The notes: generated by a model from the sequence alone, not told the origin. Counted from the stretch's first letter, positions 17,803 through 28,621 are shown. The stretch: 51,622 nucleotides of DNA from Pseudomonas sp. CM27 (GCF_013179515.1 NZ_JABMCN010000004.1:1-51622); one strand, 5' to 3'. Translations and numbers: made by a program.

Positions 17803-19179
17803 TTACACGGTATGCAGATACCAGTTGTACTCGAGGTCGGAGATCGAGTGTTCGAACTCCTCCAGCTCGCTTTCCTTGCACGCGACAAAGATGTCGATGT
17901 ACTTCGGATCGATGTACTTGTTCAGGATCTCGCTGTCGTCCAGCTCGCGCAGGGCATCGCGCAGGTTGTTCGGCAGGCTCTGCTCGTGCTGCTCGTACGA
18001 GTTGCCCTCGACTGGCGCCCCTGGCTCGATCTTGTTGGTCAGGCCGTGGTGCACGCCAGCCAGCACAGCCGCCATCATCAGGTACGGGTTGGCGTCGGCA
18101 CCGGCCACGCGGTGTTCGATGCGCACGGCATCCGCCGAGCCTGTTGGTACACGCAAGGCCACGGTGCGGTTGTCCAGGCCCCAGCTGGGCGCGTTCGGCA
18201 CGTAGAACTGTGCGCCAAAGCGGCGGTACGAGTTGACGTTCGGGCAGAGGAACGCCATCGATGCAGGCAGGGTCTCGAGCACACCGCCGATTGCGTGACG
18301 AAGCGCGGCGTTCTGCTCGGGATCCTCGCTGGTGAAGATGTTGTTGCCATCTTTGTCCAGCACGGAAATGTGTACATGCAGGCCGTTACCTGCCTGGCCC
18401 GGGTAGGGCTTGGCCATGAACGTGGTGTCCATTTCATGGTCGTAGGCGATGTTCTTGATCAGCCGCTTGAGCAGTACCGCGTAGTCGCACGCCTTGAGCG
18501 GGTCGGCCACGTGGTGCAGGTTGACTTCGAACTGCGCCGGGGCGCTTTCCTTGACGATGGCGTCAGCTGGAATGCCTTGTTCCTTCGCGCCTTCGAGGAT
18601 GTCCTGCAGGCAGTCGGCATATTCGTCGAGGTCGTCGATCAGGTAGACCTGGGTCGACTGCGGGCGCTTGCCCGAGATTGGCGAGCGCGGCGGCTGCGGG
18701 CGACCGTTCACGTTCTCCTGGTCGATCAGGTAGAACTCGAGCTCGAAGGCGGCGCAGATGGTCAGGCCCATTTCGTCGAACTTGCTGACGACCTGGCGCA
18801 GTACCTCACGAGGGTCGGCGAAGAACGGCTCGCCTTCGATCTCGTGCATGGTCATCAGCAGCTGGGCGGTGGGGCGTTTTTGCCACGGCTCGTTACAGAG
18901 CGTGTCGGGAATCGGGTAGCAGATGCGGTCAGCATCGCCGATGTCCAGGCCAAGCCCGGTGCTTTCGACGGTGGAACCGTTGATATCCAGGGCAAAGAGG
19001 GAGGCAGGCAGGTTGATGCCTTTTTCGTAAACCTTGTGGAGGCTGGTGCGCTCTATGCGCTTGCCGCGCACCACACCATTCATATCTGCAATCAGAAGGT
19101 CAACGTAGAGAACCTCAGGATGTTCCTTAAGGAACGCGTTCGCTTCGTTAAGCTGAACGGCACGCGGGGGTACCGACAT
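17803..19179 (-). CDS. spuI: Gamma-glutamylpolyamine synthetase (SpuI-like, glutamine synthetase family)
   Basis: Glutamine-synthetase fold enzyme of 458 residues, expected to ligate glutamate to putrescine or other polyamines with ATP. It has the beta-grasp domain (LLIADMNGVVRGKRIERTS near residue 28) and the catalytic core, including AAFELEFYLID, the His-bearing NGLHVHISVLDKDG and RIEHRVAGADANPYLMMAA. The adenylylation-loop region typical of GlnA is not evident. It is divergent from a second paralogue across a 573-base regulatory gap, as in the Pseudomonas spu locus, where SpuI and SpuB are such enzymes. The polyamine substrate is inferred from synteny; a pure glutamine synthetase role is less likely. 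Confidence 0.87.
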   Translation of the reverse strand: MSVPPRAVQLNEANAFLKEHPEVLYVDLLIADMNGVVRGKRIERTSLHKVYEKGINLPASLFALDINGSTVESTGLGLDIGDADRICYPIPDTLCNEPWQKRPTAQLLMTMHEIEGEPFFADPREVLRQVVSKFDEMGLTICAAFELEFYLIDQENVNGRPQPPRSPISGKRPQSTQVYLIDDLDEYADCLQDILEGAKEQGIPADAIVKESAPAQFEVNLHHVADPLKACDYAVLLKRLIKNIAYDHEMDTTFMAKPYPGQAGNGLHVHISVLDKDGNNIFTSEDPEQNAALRHAIGGVLETLPASMAFLCPNVNSYRRFGAQFYVPNAPSWGLDNRTVALRVPTGSADAVRIEHRVAGADANPYLMMAAVLAGVHHGLTNKIEPGAPVEGNSYEQHEQSLPNNLRDALRELDDSEILNKYIDPKYIDIFVACKESELEEFEHSISDLEYNWYLHTV

Positions 19180-19752
19180 GATGCAACACCTTTGTTGTTA
19201 AAAATATCAATCAAGGGGGGCTTGCAGGTCCAGTCAATCGAAAAGACAAACTGATGTCAAGCCAACCCCATGATGCCCTGAAATGGCACATCGACGGCAG
19301 ATTTGCTGCAAATCGGGGCGTGCCATTATCCGCTATTTCTTTCACAAAGGGGTATCTCCGACGTGCCGTGTTTTATTTTTTACGGAGGTGTTGTGTAAAA
19401 AAATGAACAAGGCTAAGCTCGGTCTCAACCCAAAACACAATAATACGAGGGTCACATGGTCCGCTTGCCGCGACCTGAAAGCACTGCCTGCGCAGTGCCA
19501 TCGGGTACCTCCGTCGTTTTTGCAAGCTTCGTCAATGGCGTGGTCGCCCTGGCCGCAATAATTGACGCTTGGCGCTTCCATGCCCGCCCTCGTAGCGGTT
19601 TGCTGCCCTTCGTTTCGTCTTTCTGCCCTTCGAACTCATTTTGGACACATCTGTTTTCAGTGTATCCACTGCGGCCGTGCGCGCGTGTTTTGCTTTAGCA
19701 ATGTACTCCATCCAGAATCAATGCGCGGACCACCTTACCTCCTGAGGTATTT
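19180..19752. promoter_or_regulatory. Divergent regulatory region of the spu locus
   Basis: Non-coding gap of 573 bases between the two divergent synthetase genes. It is more AT-rich than its surroundings and holds a nested palindrome at 19282-19327 (listed separately). CCTGAGG before the start at 19753 is a fair ribosome site. No gene of convincing composition is visible, although short open frames exist. In P. aeruginosa the spuA amidase gene lies here; it is missing. Confidence 0.7.
19282..19327. promoter_or_regulatory. Nested palindrome, candidate operator
   Basis: Inner dyad GATTTGC-T-GCAAATC (19300-19314) is a perfect 7+1+7 palindrome. It is enclosed by a second perfect dyad AATGGCAC (19282-19289) and GTGCCATT (19320-19327). 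The inner and outer centres differ by about three bases. Location between divergent polyamine genes suggests a regulator binding site; no regulator gene is in the window. Confidence 0.55.
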
Positions 19753-21111
19753 ATGAGTAACAACCTCGACCAGCTCACCGATTGGTTGAAAGAGCACAAG
19801 ATCACCGAAGTCGAATGCATGATCAGTGACCTGACCGGCATCACGCGCGGCAAGATTTCGCCCACCAACAAATTCATCGCCGAAAAAGGCATGCGCCTGC
19901 CCGAGAGCGTGCTGCTGCAGACCGTGACCGGCGACTACGTCGACGACGACATCTATTACGAACTGCTCGATCCGGCAGACATCGACATGATCTGCCGCCC
20001 CGACGAGAACGCTGTGTTCCTGGTGCCATGGGCCATAGAGCCGACCGCCCAGGTCATCCACGACACCTACGACAAGAAGGGCAACCCGGTCGAGCTGTCG
20101 CCGCGCAACGTGCTTAAAAAGGTGCTGCAGCTCTACGCCGACAAGGGCTGGCAGCCTATCGTCGCGCCCGAGATGGAGTTCTACCTGACCAAGCGCAGCG
20201 AAGACCCGGACTTCCCGCTGCAGCCACCGGTAGGCCGATCGGGCCGCCCGGAAACCGGCCGTCAGTCGTTCTCGATCGAAGCCGCCAACGAATTCGACCC
20301 GCTGTTCGAAGACGTCTACGACTGGTGCGAACTGCAGCAGCTGGACCTCGACACGCTTATCCACGAAGACGGCACGGCGCAGATGGAAATCAACTTCCGT
20401 CACGGCAATGCCCTGCACCTGGCCGACCAGATACTGGTGTTCAAGCGCACCATGCGCGAGGCGGCGCTCAAGCACAATGTGGCCGCCACCTTCATGGCCA
20501 AGCCCATGACCGGCGAGCCTGGCAGTGCCATGCACCTGCACCAGAGCGTGGTCGATGTTGCCACCGGCAAGAACATCTTCAGCAACGACGACGGCAGCAT
20601 GAGCGAGCTGTTCCTCAACCACATTGGTGGCCTGCAGAAGTTCATCCCCGAAGCGCTGCCGCTGTTCGCCCCCAACGTCAACTCGTTCCGCCGTTTCCTG
20701 CCAGACACCTCGGCACCGGTGAACGTGGAGTGGGGCGAGGAAAACCGCACCGTCGGCCTGCGCGTGCCGGATGCCGGGCCGCAAAACCGACGGGTAGAGA
20801 ACCGCCTGCCGGGCGCCGACGCCAACCCTTACCTGGCCATCGCCGCCAGCCTGCTGTGTGGCTACATCGGCATGGTCGAAGGCATCGAGGCCAGCGCCCC
20901 GGTGCAGGGCCGTGGCTACGAACGCCGCAACCTGCGCCTGCCGCTGACCATCGAGGACGCCCTGGAACGCATGGAAAACAGCCGTGCGCTGGTGCAGTAC
21001 CTGGGCAAAAAATTCATTACCGGATATGTCGCCACCAAGCGCGCCGAGCACGAAAACTTCAAACGCGTCATCAGTTCCTGGGAGCGTGAGTTCCTGCTGT
21101 TTGCTGTCTGA
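19753..21111 (+). CDS. spuB: Gamma-glutamylpolyamine synthetase (SpuB-like)
   Basis: Second glutamine-synthetase-family enzyme (452 residues), first gene of the rightward spu transcript. It shows MISDLTGITRGKISPTNKF near residue 25, EMEFYLTKRSEDPDFPLQ near 142, MHLHQSVVDVATGKNIFS near 260 and the catalytic RVENRLPGADANPYLAIAA near 347. It is clearly diverged from the leftward paralogue, suggesting different amine preferences. The transaminase gene starts 48 bases downstream. Polyamine glutamylation is inferred from synteny with spuB and from linkage to transport genes. Confidence 0.87.
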   Translation: MSNNLDQLTDWLKEHKITEVECMISDLTGITRGKISPTNKFIAEKGMRLPESVLLQTVTGDYVDDDIYYELLDPADIDMICRPDENAVFLVPWAIEPTAQVIHDTYDKKGNPVELSPRNVLKKVLQLYADKGWQPIVAPEMEFYLTKRSEDPDFPLQPPVGRSGRPETGRQSFSIEAANEFDPLFEDVYDWCELQQLDLDTLIHEDGTAQMEINFRHGNALHLADQILVFKRTMREAALKHNVAATFMAKPMTGEPGSAMHLHQSVVDVATGKNIFSNDDGSMSELFLNHIGGLQKFIPEALPLFAPNVNSFRRFLPDTSAPVNVEWGEENRTVGLRVPDAGPQNRRVENRLPGADANPYLAIAASLLCGYIGMVEGIEASAPVQGRGYERRNLRLPLTIEDALERMENSRALVQYLGKKFITGYVATKRAEHENFKRVISSWEREFLLFAV

Positions 21112-21159
21112 TCAACCCTGGTGCCGCAGGAGCGCGGCTGTCGAACAACGGAGAAGCAC

Positions 21160-22521
21160 ATGAGCGTCAACAACCCGCAAACCCGTGAATGGCAAACCCT
21201 CAGCGGGGAGCATCACCTTGCACCTTTCAGTGACTACAAGCAGCTGAAGGAGAAGGGGCCGCGCATCATCACCAAGGCCCAGGGTGTGCATTTGTGGGAC
21301 AGCGAGGGGCACAAGATCCTCGACGGCATGGCGGGCCTGTGGTGCGTGGCGGTGGGCTACGGCCGCGAGGAGCTGGTACAGGCGGCAGAGAAGCAGATGC
21401 GCGAGCTGCCGTACTACAACCTGTTCTTCCAGACCGCTCACCCGCCAGCGCTGGAGCTGGCCAAGGCGATCACCGACGTGGCGCCCGAGGGCATGACCCA
21501 TGTGTTCTTCACCGGCTCCGGCTCCGAAGGCAACGACACCGTGCTGCGCATGGTTCGCCACTACTGGGCGCTGAAGGGCAAGCCGCACAAGCAGACCATC
21601 ATCGGTCGGGTCAACGGCTACCACGGCTCCACCGTGGCCGGCGCCAGCCTGGGCGGCATGAGTGGCATGCACGAGCAGGGCGGCCTGCCGATTCCTGGCA
21701 TCGTGCATATCCCTCAGCCGTACTGGTTCGGCGAAGGCGGCGACATGACGCCGGATGAGTTCGGCGTCTGGGCTGCCGAGCAGCTGGAGAAGAAAATCCT
21801 CGAAGTCGGCGAAGACAACGTCGCCGCCTTCATCGCCGAGCCGATTCAGGGCGCCGGTGGCGTGATCATCCCGCCGCAGACCTACTGGCCGAAGGTGAAG
21901 GAGATCCTGGCCAGGTACGACATCCTGTTCGTCGCCGACGAAGTCATCTGCGGTTTCGGCCGCACCGGCGAGTGGTTCGGCTCCGACTACTACGACCTCA
22001 AGCCTGACCTGATGACCATCGCCAAGGGCCTGACCTCCGGTTACATCCCCATGGGCGGTGTGATCGTGCGTGACACCGTGGCCAAGGTGGTCAGCGAAGG
22101 CGGCGACTTCAACCACGGCTTCACCTACTCCGGGCACCCGGTGGCGGCCGCCGTAGGCCTGGAAAACCTGCGCATCCTGCGCGACGAGAAAATTGTCGAG
22201 AAGGCGCGCAGCGAAGCGGCACCGTATTTGCAAAAGCGTTTGCGTGAGCTGCAGGACCACCCGTTGGTAGGCGAGGTACGCGGCCTGGGCATGCTCGGCG
22301 CGATCGAGCTGGTCAAGGACAAGACCACCCGCAGCCGTTACGAAGGCAAGGGCGTCGGCATGATCTGCCGTAACTTCTGCTTCGACAACGGCCTGATCAT
22401 GCGTGCGGTGGGTGACACCATGATCATCGCGCCGCCGTTGGTGATCAGCCATGCGGAGATCGACGAGCTGGTGGAAAAAGCGCGCAAATGCCTCGATCTG
22501 ACCCTGCAGGCGATCAACTGA
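21160..22521 (+). CDS. spuC: SpuC, polyamine (putrescine-pyruvate) aminotransferase
   Basis: Class III PLP transaminase of 453 residues. It moves a terminal amino group from putrescine or a related polyamine to pyruvate, giving aminobutyraldehyde. The cofactor lysine is Lys289 in [15 protein letters not shown]. Also visible are [20 protein letters not shown] near residue 117, the PLP-phosphate loop, and the metal/PLP Asp in [19 protein letters not shown] near 257. The ATG at 21160 after GGAGAAGC is chosen; the frame is open a little further up but without a start of equal quality. It lies between spuB and the two binding-protein genes. Confidence 0.92.
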   Translation: MSVNNPQTREWQTLSGEHHLAPFSDYKQLKEKGPRIITKAQGVHLWDSEGHKILDGMAGLWCVAVGYGREELVQAAEKQMRELPYYNLFFQTAHPPALELAKAITDVAPEGMTHVFFTGSGSEGNDTVLRMVRHYWALKGKPHKQTIIGRVNGYHGSTVAGASLGGMSGMHEQGGLPIPGIVHIPQPYWFGEGGDMTPDEFGVWAAEQLEKKILEVGEDNVAAFIAEPIQGAGGVIIPPQTYWPKVKEILARYDILFVADEVICGFGRTGEWFGSDYYDLKPDLMTIAKGLTSGYIPMGGVIVRDTVAKVVSEGGDFNHGFTYSGHPVAAAVGLENLRILRDEKIVEKARSEAAPYLQKRLRELQDHPLVGEVRGLGMLGAIELVKDKTTRSRYEGKGVGMICRNFCFDNGLIMRAVGDTMIIAPPLVISHAEIDELVEKARKCLDLTLQAIN

Positions 22522-22554
22522 TCAACTGCTAGGCTAGCGATGTGACATTAAGTC

Positions 22555-22594
22555 GTTACAGGGCTCTGGTTTCCTTGAAACAGTGCCTTGTAAC
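22555..22594 (+). promoter_or_regulatory. Stem-loop in the spuC-spuD gap
   Basis: GTTACAGGGC (22555-22564) can pair with GCCTTGTAAC (22585-22594) with one wobble. The 168-base gap to spuD also repeats CTAGCGA twice. This could be an mRNA processing site that raises binding-protein expression relative to the enzymes, or an internal promoter operator. Confidence 0.4.
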
Positions 22595-22689
22595 TTGCCA
22601 GACTAGCGACTGATCCAGTCGCCGCGCGCTCTGCACCGTGGGTCCTGGCTGCTGGACAGTTGCCAAATAAAAAATCTGGAGCATTACGC

Positions 22690-23787
22690 ATGAATAAAAT
22701 GGGTAAGACGTTGCTGGCCGCAGCCCTGATGGGTGCCATGGCTACTGCTGTTCAGGCTGAAGACAAAGTGTTGAACGTCTACAACTGGTCGGACTACATC
22801 GCTCCGGACACCATCGCCAAGTTCGAGAAGCAGTCTGGTATCAAGGTCAAGTACGACGTATTCGACAGCAACGAAACCCTCGAAGCCAAGCTGCTGGCCG
22901 GCAAGTCGGGCTATGACGTTGTCGTACCGTCCAACAACTTCCTGGCCAAGCAGATCAAGGCTGGGGTGTACGAGGAGCTGGACCGTTCCAAGCTGCCAAA
23001 CTGGAAAAACCTCGACGAAGACCTGCTCAAGGCCGTCGGTGATGCCAGCGACAAGGACAACAAGCACGCCTTCCCGTACATGTGGGGCTCCATCGGTATC
23101 GGCTACAACCCGGAGAAGGTCAAGGCTGCGCTGGGCGTGGACAAGATCGACTCGTGGGACGTGGTGTTCAAGCCCGAGAACATCGCCAAGCTCAAGAGCT
23201 GTGGCGTGAGCTTCCTCGATGCGCCAACCGAGATGATCCCGGCCGCGCTGCACTACCTGGGCCTGCCGAGCAACAGCACCAAGAAAGAAGACCTGAAGGC
23301 CGCTGAAGACCTGTTCCTGAAGATTCGTCCTTCGATCACCTACTTCCACTCGTCCAAGTACATTGGCGACATGGCCAACGGCAACATCTGCGTAGCCGTG
23401 GGTTACTCGGGTGACCTGGAGCAGTCCAAGGCCCGCGCCCATGAAGCCGGCGACAAGGTCAAAGTGGACTACGTCATTCCGAAAGAAGGTGCCGGTACCT
23501 TCTACGACATGGTCGCCATCCCCAAGGATGCCGAGCACAAAGACGCCGCCTACCAGTTCATGAACTTCCTGATGCAGCCGGAAATCATGGCTGAAATCAC
23601 CAATGCCGTGCGCTTCCCGAATGGCAACAAGGCAGCCACCCCGATGGTGGACAAGGACATTTCCGGCGACCCGAGCATCTACCCGCCAGCAGACGTGAAG
23701 AAGCAGCTGTATGCGATTGCCGCGCCAGACGCCTCGGTGCAGCGTTTGATCACCCGCAGCTGGACCAGGATCAAGTCGGGTAAATAA
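22690..23787 (+). CDS. spuD: SpuD-like polyamine-binding periplasmic protein
   Basis: Substrate-binding protein of a PotF-type polyamine importer (365 residues). A signal peptide ends at AVQAED; the mature protein begins [20 protein letters not shown], the PotF signature that includes a polyamine-contacting Trp. It also has [20 protein letters not shown] near residue 59 and [18 protein letters not shown] near 131. GGAG precedes the ATG by a suitable distance. The neighbour spuE is a close paralogue. In P. aeruginosa SpuD prefers putrescine and SpuE spermidine; by order this is the SpuD member, but specificity is not proven from sequence. Confidence 0.9.
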   Translation: MNKMGKTLLAAALMGAMATAVQAEDKVLNVYNWSDYIAPDTIAKFEKQSGIKVKYDVFDSNETLEAKLLAGKSGYDVVVPSNNFLAKQIKAGVYEELDRSKLPNWKNLDEDLLKAVGDASDKDNKHAFPYMWGSIGIGYNPEKVKAALGVDKIDSWDVVFKPENIAKLKSCGVSFLDAPTEMIPAALHYLGLPSNSTKKEDLKAAEDLFLKIRPSITYFHSSKYIGDMANGNICVAVGYSGDLEQSKARAHEAGDKVKVDYVIPKEGAGTFYDMVAIPKDAEHKDAAYQFMNFLMQPEIMAEITNAVRFPNGNKAATPMVDKDISGDPSIYPPADVKKQLYAIAAPDASVQRLITRSWTRIKSGK

Positions 23788-23876
23788 GCCCGATGCAGCG
23801 CCTCTGGGCCGGGGTTTTCCGGCCCAGAGCCAGTGAAAGGCAATTGATGATTGCGGCATCGAAGCTGCGAAGGTAA

Positions 23877-25040
<1,164 letters not shown>

Positions 25041-25111
25041 AAATCCAGGCCCGCCGCGGCTCCTGCAGAACAGGCCGCGCGGGCACAAAAATCTTGTTGG
25101 GAGTTTCACTC

Positions 25112-26254
25112 ATGGCAGTTGCCTCCGGTGCCTATAAGAAAGCCCTCGAGGGTGGCCAGCAACCCAAGCAGGTGCTGGTCAAGATCGACCGGGTCACGAA
25201 GAAGTTCGACGAAACGATAGCCGTGGACGATGTGTCCCTGGAAATCCGCAAAGGCGAGATCTTCGCCCTGCTGGGAGGCTCCGGCTCTGGCAAGTCCACC
25301 TTGCTGCGCATGCTGGCGGGCTTCGAGCGCCCGACCGAAGGGCGGATTTTCCTCGATGGCGTCGACATCACCGATATGCCGCCTTACGAGCGGCCGATCA
25401 ACATGATGTTCCAGTCCTATGCATTGTTCCCGCACATGACCGTGGCGCAGAACATCGCCTTCGGCCTGCAGCAGGACAAGATGGCCAAGGCCGAGATCGA
25501 TGCCCGCGTGGCCGAGATGCTCAAGCTGGTGCACATGTCCCAGTACGCCAAGCGCAAGCCGCACCAGCTGTCCGGTGGCCAGCGCCAGCGCGTGGCCCTG
25601 GCCCGCTCCCTGGCCAAGCGCCCCAAGCTGCTGCTGCTCGATGAGCCGATGGGTGCACTGGACAAGAAGCTGCGTTCGCAGATGCAGCTGGAACTGGTGG
25701 AGATCATCGAGCGCGTAGGCGTGACCTGCGTGATGGTGACCCACGACCAGGAAGAGGCCATGACCATGGCCCAGCGCATCGCCATCATGCACCTGGGCTG
25801 GATCGCCCAGATTGGCTCGCCTGTGGATATCTACGAGACGCCGACCAGCCGCCTGGTGTGCGAGTTCATCGGCAACGTCAACCTGTTCGAGGGCGACGTG
25901 GTCGACGACGCCGAAGGGCACGCGATCATTGCCAGCCCGGAACTGGAGCGCAAGATCTACGTCGGCCACGGCATCACCACGTCGGTGGAAGACAAGCACA
26001 TCACCTACGCCCTGCGCCCGGAAAAACTGCTGGTCACCACTACCCAGCCGGATTTCGAGCACAACTGGTCGCGCGGCAAGGTCCACGACATCGCCTACCT
26101 GGGTGGCCATTCGGTATTCTACGTGGAGCTGCCGAGTGGCAAGGTGGTTCAGTCATTCGTCGCCAACGCCGAGCGCCAGGGCACCCGCCCGACCTGGGGC
26201 GATGAAGTGTACGTGTGGTGGGAAGACGACAGCGGCGTGGTACTGCGGTCATGA
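25112..26254 (+). CDS. spuF: SpuF, polyamine ABC transporter ATPase (PotA/PotG family)
   Basis: Cytoplasmic ATPase subunit (380 residues) energising polyamine import. Walker A GGSGSGKST lies at about residue 55, the Q-loop in MMFQSYALFPHMTV, signature [16 protein letters not shown] near 152, Walker B LLLLDEPMGALD near 172 and the switch His in [10 protein letters not shown]. The C-terminal third is a TOBE-type regulatory domain (YALRPEKLLVT). The ATG at 25112 follows GGGAG; the frame extends six codons upstream from a TTG that overlaps the ribosome site. It overlaps spuG by ATGA. Confidence 0.95.
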   Translation: MAVASGAYKKALEGGQQPKQVLVKIDRVTKKFDETIAVDDVSLEIRKGEIFALLGGSGSGKSTLLRMLAGFERPTEGRIFLDGVDITDMPPYERPINMMFQSYALFPHMTVAQNIAFGLQQDKMAKAEIDARVAEMLKLVHMSQYAKRKPHQLSGGQRQRVALARSLAKRPKLLLLDEPMGALDKKLRSQMQLELVEIIERVGVTCVMVTHDQEEAMTMAQRIAIMHLGWIAQIGSPVDIYETPTSRLVCEFIGNVNLFEGDVVDDAEGHAIIASPELERKIYVGHGITTSVEDKHITYALRPEKLLVTTTQPDFEHNWSRGKVHDIAYLGGHSVFYVELPSGKVVQSFVANAERQGTRPTWGDEVYVWWEDDSGVVLRS

Positions 26255-27171
26255 AACTGCGCAAGCTCAAGCGAGCCTTCCAGCGCCTCACCCCGGAGGG
26301 GCGGCACCTGGTGATCGGCGTGCCGTTCATCTGGCTGTTCCTGTTCTTCATGCTGCCGTTCTTCATCGTGCTGAAGATCAGCTTTGCCGAAGCCGACGTG
26401 GCGATCCCGCCGTACACCGAAATCTACAGCTACGTCGAAGACAAGATCCAGCTGGTGCTCAACCTGGCCAACTACGGCCTGCTGACCGAGGATGAGCTGT
26501 ACCTCTCGGCCTACCTGGGCTCGCTGAAGATGGCGTTCTTCAGCACGCTGCTGTGCCTGCTGATCGGCTACCCGATGGCCTACTCCATCGCCAATGCCAA
26601 AAAGGAGACCCAGACGGTCCTGCTGCTGCTGATCATGATGCCGACCTGGACCGCGATCCTGATCCGCGTCTATGCCTGGATGGGCATCCTCAGCAACAAC
26701 GGCCTGCTCAACGGCTTCCTGCTGTGGACCGGGTTGATCGACCAGCCGCTGCAGATCCTCAACACCAACCTGGCGGTGTACATCGGTGTGGTCTATTCGT
26801 ACCTGCCGTTCATGATCCTGCCGCTGTTCGCCAACCTGGTGAAACACGACCAGAGCTTGCTGGAGGCTGCTTCGGACCTGGGTTCGAGCACCTTCAACAG
26901 CTTCTGGAAGATCACCGTTCCGCTGTCCAAGAACGGCATCATCGCCGGCTGCATGCTGGTATTCATCCCGGTGGTGGGCGAGTTCGTGATCCCTGAACTG
27001 CTCGGCGGCCCGGAAACCCTGATGATCGGCAAGGTACTGTGGCAGGAGTTCTTCAACAACCGTGACTGGCCGGTGGCATCCGCGCTGGCAGTAGTGATGC
27101 TGGCGATCCTGATCGTACCGATCCTGCTGTTCAACCGCAGCCAGGCCAAAGAGATGGAGGGCAGGGCATGA
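26251..27171 (+). CDS. spuG: SpuG, polyamine ABC transporter permease (PotB/PotH)
   Basis: Inner-membrane permease of 306 residues with about six hydrophobic segments, the first at about residues 27-47 after a basic cytoplasmic N-terminus. The EAA loop EAASDLGSSTFNSFWKITVP is near residue 206. The ATG at 26251 overlaps the spuF stop, and the 3' end overlaps spuH by ATGA. The fused arrangement spuF-spuG-spuH is the usual transporter core. An upstream in-frame start inside spuF is possible but would add basic residues not typical for the family. Confidence 0.94.
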   Translation: MKLRKLKRAFQRLTPEGRHLVIGVPFIWLFLFFMLPFFIVLKISFAEADVAIPPYTEIYSYVEDKIQLVLNLANYGLLTEDELYLSAYLGSLKMAFFSTLLCLLIGYPMAYSIANAKKETQTVLLLLIMMPTWTAILIRVYAWMGILSNNGLLNGFLLWTGLIDQPLQILNTNLAVYIGVVYSYLPFMILPLFANLVKHDQSLLEAASDLGSSTFNSFWKITVPLSKNGIIAGCMLVFIPVVGEFVIPELLGGPETLMIGKVLWQEFFNNRDWPVASALAVVMLAILIVPILLFNRSQAKEMEGRA

Positions 27172-28061
27172 AGCGCTTCAGTTTCTCCAAGCTGATGCTG
27201 GTGCTCGGCTTGCTGTTCATCTACCTGCCGATGCTGATCCTGGTGATCTACTCGTTCAACGCCTCCAAGCTGGTGACGGTGTGGGGCGGCTGGTCGGTGA
27301 AGTGGTACGTCGGCCTGCTCGACAACACCCAGTTGATGGGCTCGGTGATGCGCTCGCTGGAAATCGCCTGCTACACGGCGGTGGCGGCGGTGGCGCTGGG
27401 TACCCTGGCGGCGTTCGTGCTGACCCGGGTCACCCGCTTCAAGGGCCGCACGCTGTTCGGTGGCCTGGTCACCGCGCCGCTGGTGATGCCCGAGGTGATC
27501 ACCGGTCTGTCGCTGTTGCTGCTGTTCGTGGCCATGGCACAGATGATCGGTTGGCCGCAGGAGCGCGGCATCGTCACCATCTGGATCGCCCACACCACGT
27601 TCTGTGCGGCATATGTGGCGGTGGTGGTGTCGGCACGTTTGCGCGAGCTGGACCTGTCGATCGAGGAAGCGGCAATGGACCTGGGTGCCAAGCCGTGGAA
27701 GGTGTTCTTCCTGATCACCATTCCGATGATCGCGCCATCGCTGGCGGCGGGCGGCATGATGTCGTTTGCCCTGTCGCTGGATGATCTGGTTCTGGCCAGC
27801 TTCGTGTCCGGCCCGGGTTCGACCACCTTGCCGATGGAAGTGTTCTCGGCGGTGCGCTTGGGCGTGAAGCCGGAGATCAACGCCGTAGCCAGTCTGATTC
27901 TGCTGTCGGTATCGCTGGTGACCTTCTTTGTCTGGTTCTTTAGCCGCCGCGCCGAAGAGCGTCGCCGCAAGGCGATTCAGCAGGCGATCGAGGAGGGTGC
28001 TGCGGCCAATGCTTCGCAGCCGCAGGTCCGGCGCCCGACGCAGGTGGCTGCTTCGGCCTGA
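27168..28061 (+). CDS. spuH: SpuH, polyamine ABC transporter permease (PotC/PotI)
   Basis: Second inner-membrane permease (297 residues), partner of SpuG. It starts with a short cytoplasmic segment, a first membrane helix LVLGLLFIYLPMLILVIYSF, and has the EAA loop EEAAMDLGAKPWKVFFLIT near residue 166. The C-terminal tail after FFVWFF is long, basic and Ala/Gln-rich (RRAEERRRKAIQQAIEEG), which is common in pseudomonad homologues. It is the last gene of the spu transcript; a REP pair starts nine bases after the stop. Confidence 0.94.
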   Translation: MKRFSFSKLMLVLGLLFIYLPMLILVIYSFNASKLVTVWGGWSVKWYVGLLDNTQLMGSVMRSLEIACYTAVAAVALGTLAAFVLTRVTRFKGRTLFGGLVTAPLVMPEVITGLSLLLLFVAMAQMIGWPQERGIVTIWIAHTTFCAAYVAVVVSARLRELDLSIEEAAMDLGAKPWKVFFLITIPMIAPSLAAGGMMSFALSLDDLVLASFVSGPGSTTLPMEVFSAVRLGVKPEINAVASLILLSVSLVTFFVWFFSRRAEERRRKAIQQAIEEGAAANASQPQVRRPTQVAASA

Positions 28062-28070
28062 TCCGGCCCC

Positions 28071-28151
28071 TTCGCGGGTGAACCCGCTCCCACAGGGACA
28101 ACACTGCCTTGAGGCCTGTGATATTCCTGTGGGAGCGGGTTCACCCGCGAA
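28071..28151. repeat. REP inverted pair (RAYT-linked class), left flank
   Basis: Arms 28071-28096 and 28126-28151 are perfect complements of the TTCGCGGGTGAACCCGCTCC class. They lie just after spuH and immediately downstream of the RAYT pseudogene, the usual side for a RAYT-associated REP. Confidence 0.92.
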
Positions 28152-28166
28152 TGCCCCAGCACATGT

Positions 28167-28621
28167 TCAAAGCCAGACTGCATCCCAATGTGGATAGTCC
28201 CTGACACTGCTGACCAGTCCAGCTCGCAAAGGATTGGCAACGATGTACCTGGCGAAATCCACCATGTTTTCTTCCCTTCTGAGTGCCCGGTCCTGATACC
28301 CGGGTTGCCAAACCGGATCATGCTCAACCCCTGCCCGATGCAACACCAGACTGGACCTGGATTTGAATCTTCGCATCAAGGTCCCCAGCGTCGTACCTTT
28401 CAACTCAATCAGCCAATGCAGATGGTCCGGCATCAGCACCCAAGCCAATGATCGGCAGGAATGTTCCTCATCCGACTGCCGCAGTTGGTGTATGACCAGT
28501 CGAGCATGGTGGAAGTCCTGGAACAGTGGCTGCGCTGGTGGGTGACGGTGGTTAGCAGATAGAGCCTGCCAAGCTCGGAATAGCGACCACGGCGAAGCAG
28601 GTGAGACTGGGCCCGAGGCAT
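28167..28621 (-). pseudogene. REP-associated tyrosine transposase (RAYT), frameshifted
   Basis: Remnant of a TnpA_REP (Y1 transposase) gene, read leftward. The body carries the HUH-type motif MPDHLHWLIEL and the catalytic-Tyr helix RYIVANPLRAGLV, and ends DYPHWDAVWL. The true N-terminus, MPRAQSHLLRRGRYSELGRL then YLLTTVTHQR, is in another frame starting at 28621. It joins the body frame (QPLFQDFHHARLVIHQL) only if one base is restored near 28531-28536, where CAGCGCAGCCACTG appears to lack a C. A longer start at 28724 in the body frame gives a non-family N-terminus and is rejected. REPs flank it on both sides. Unless rescued by slippage it is inactive. Confidence 0.85.

Noticed and set aside
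19284-19299. Sigma-54 promoter (TGGCAC with GC twelve bases on) in the spu gap
   Set aside because: The -24 half fits, but the -12 half lacks the TT of TTGC, and the sequence is better explained as an arm of the nested palindrome.
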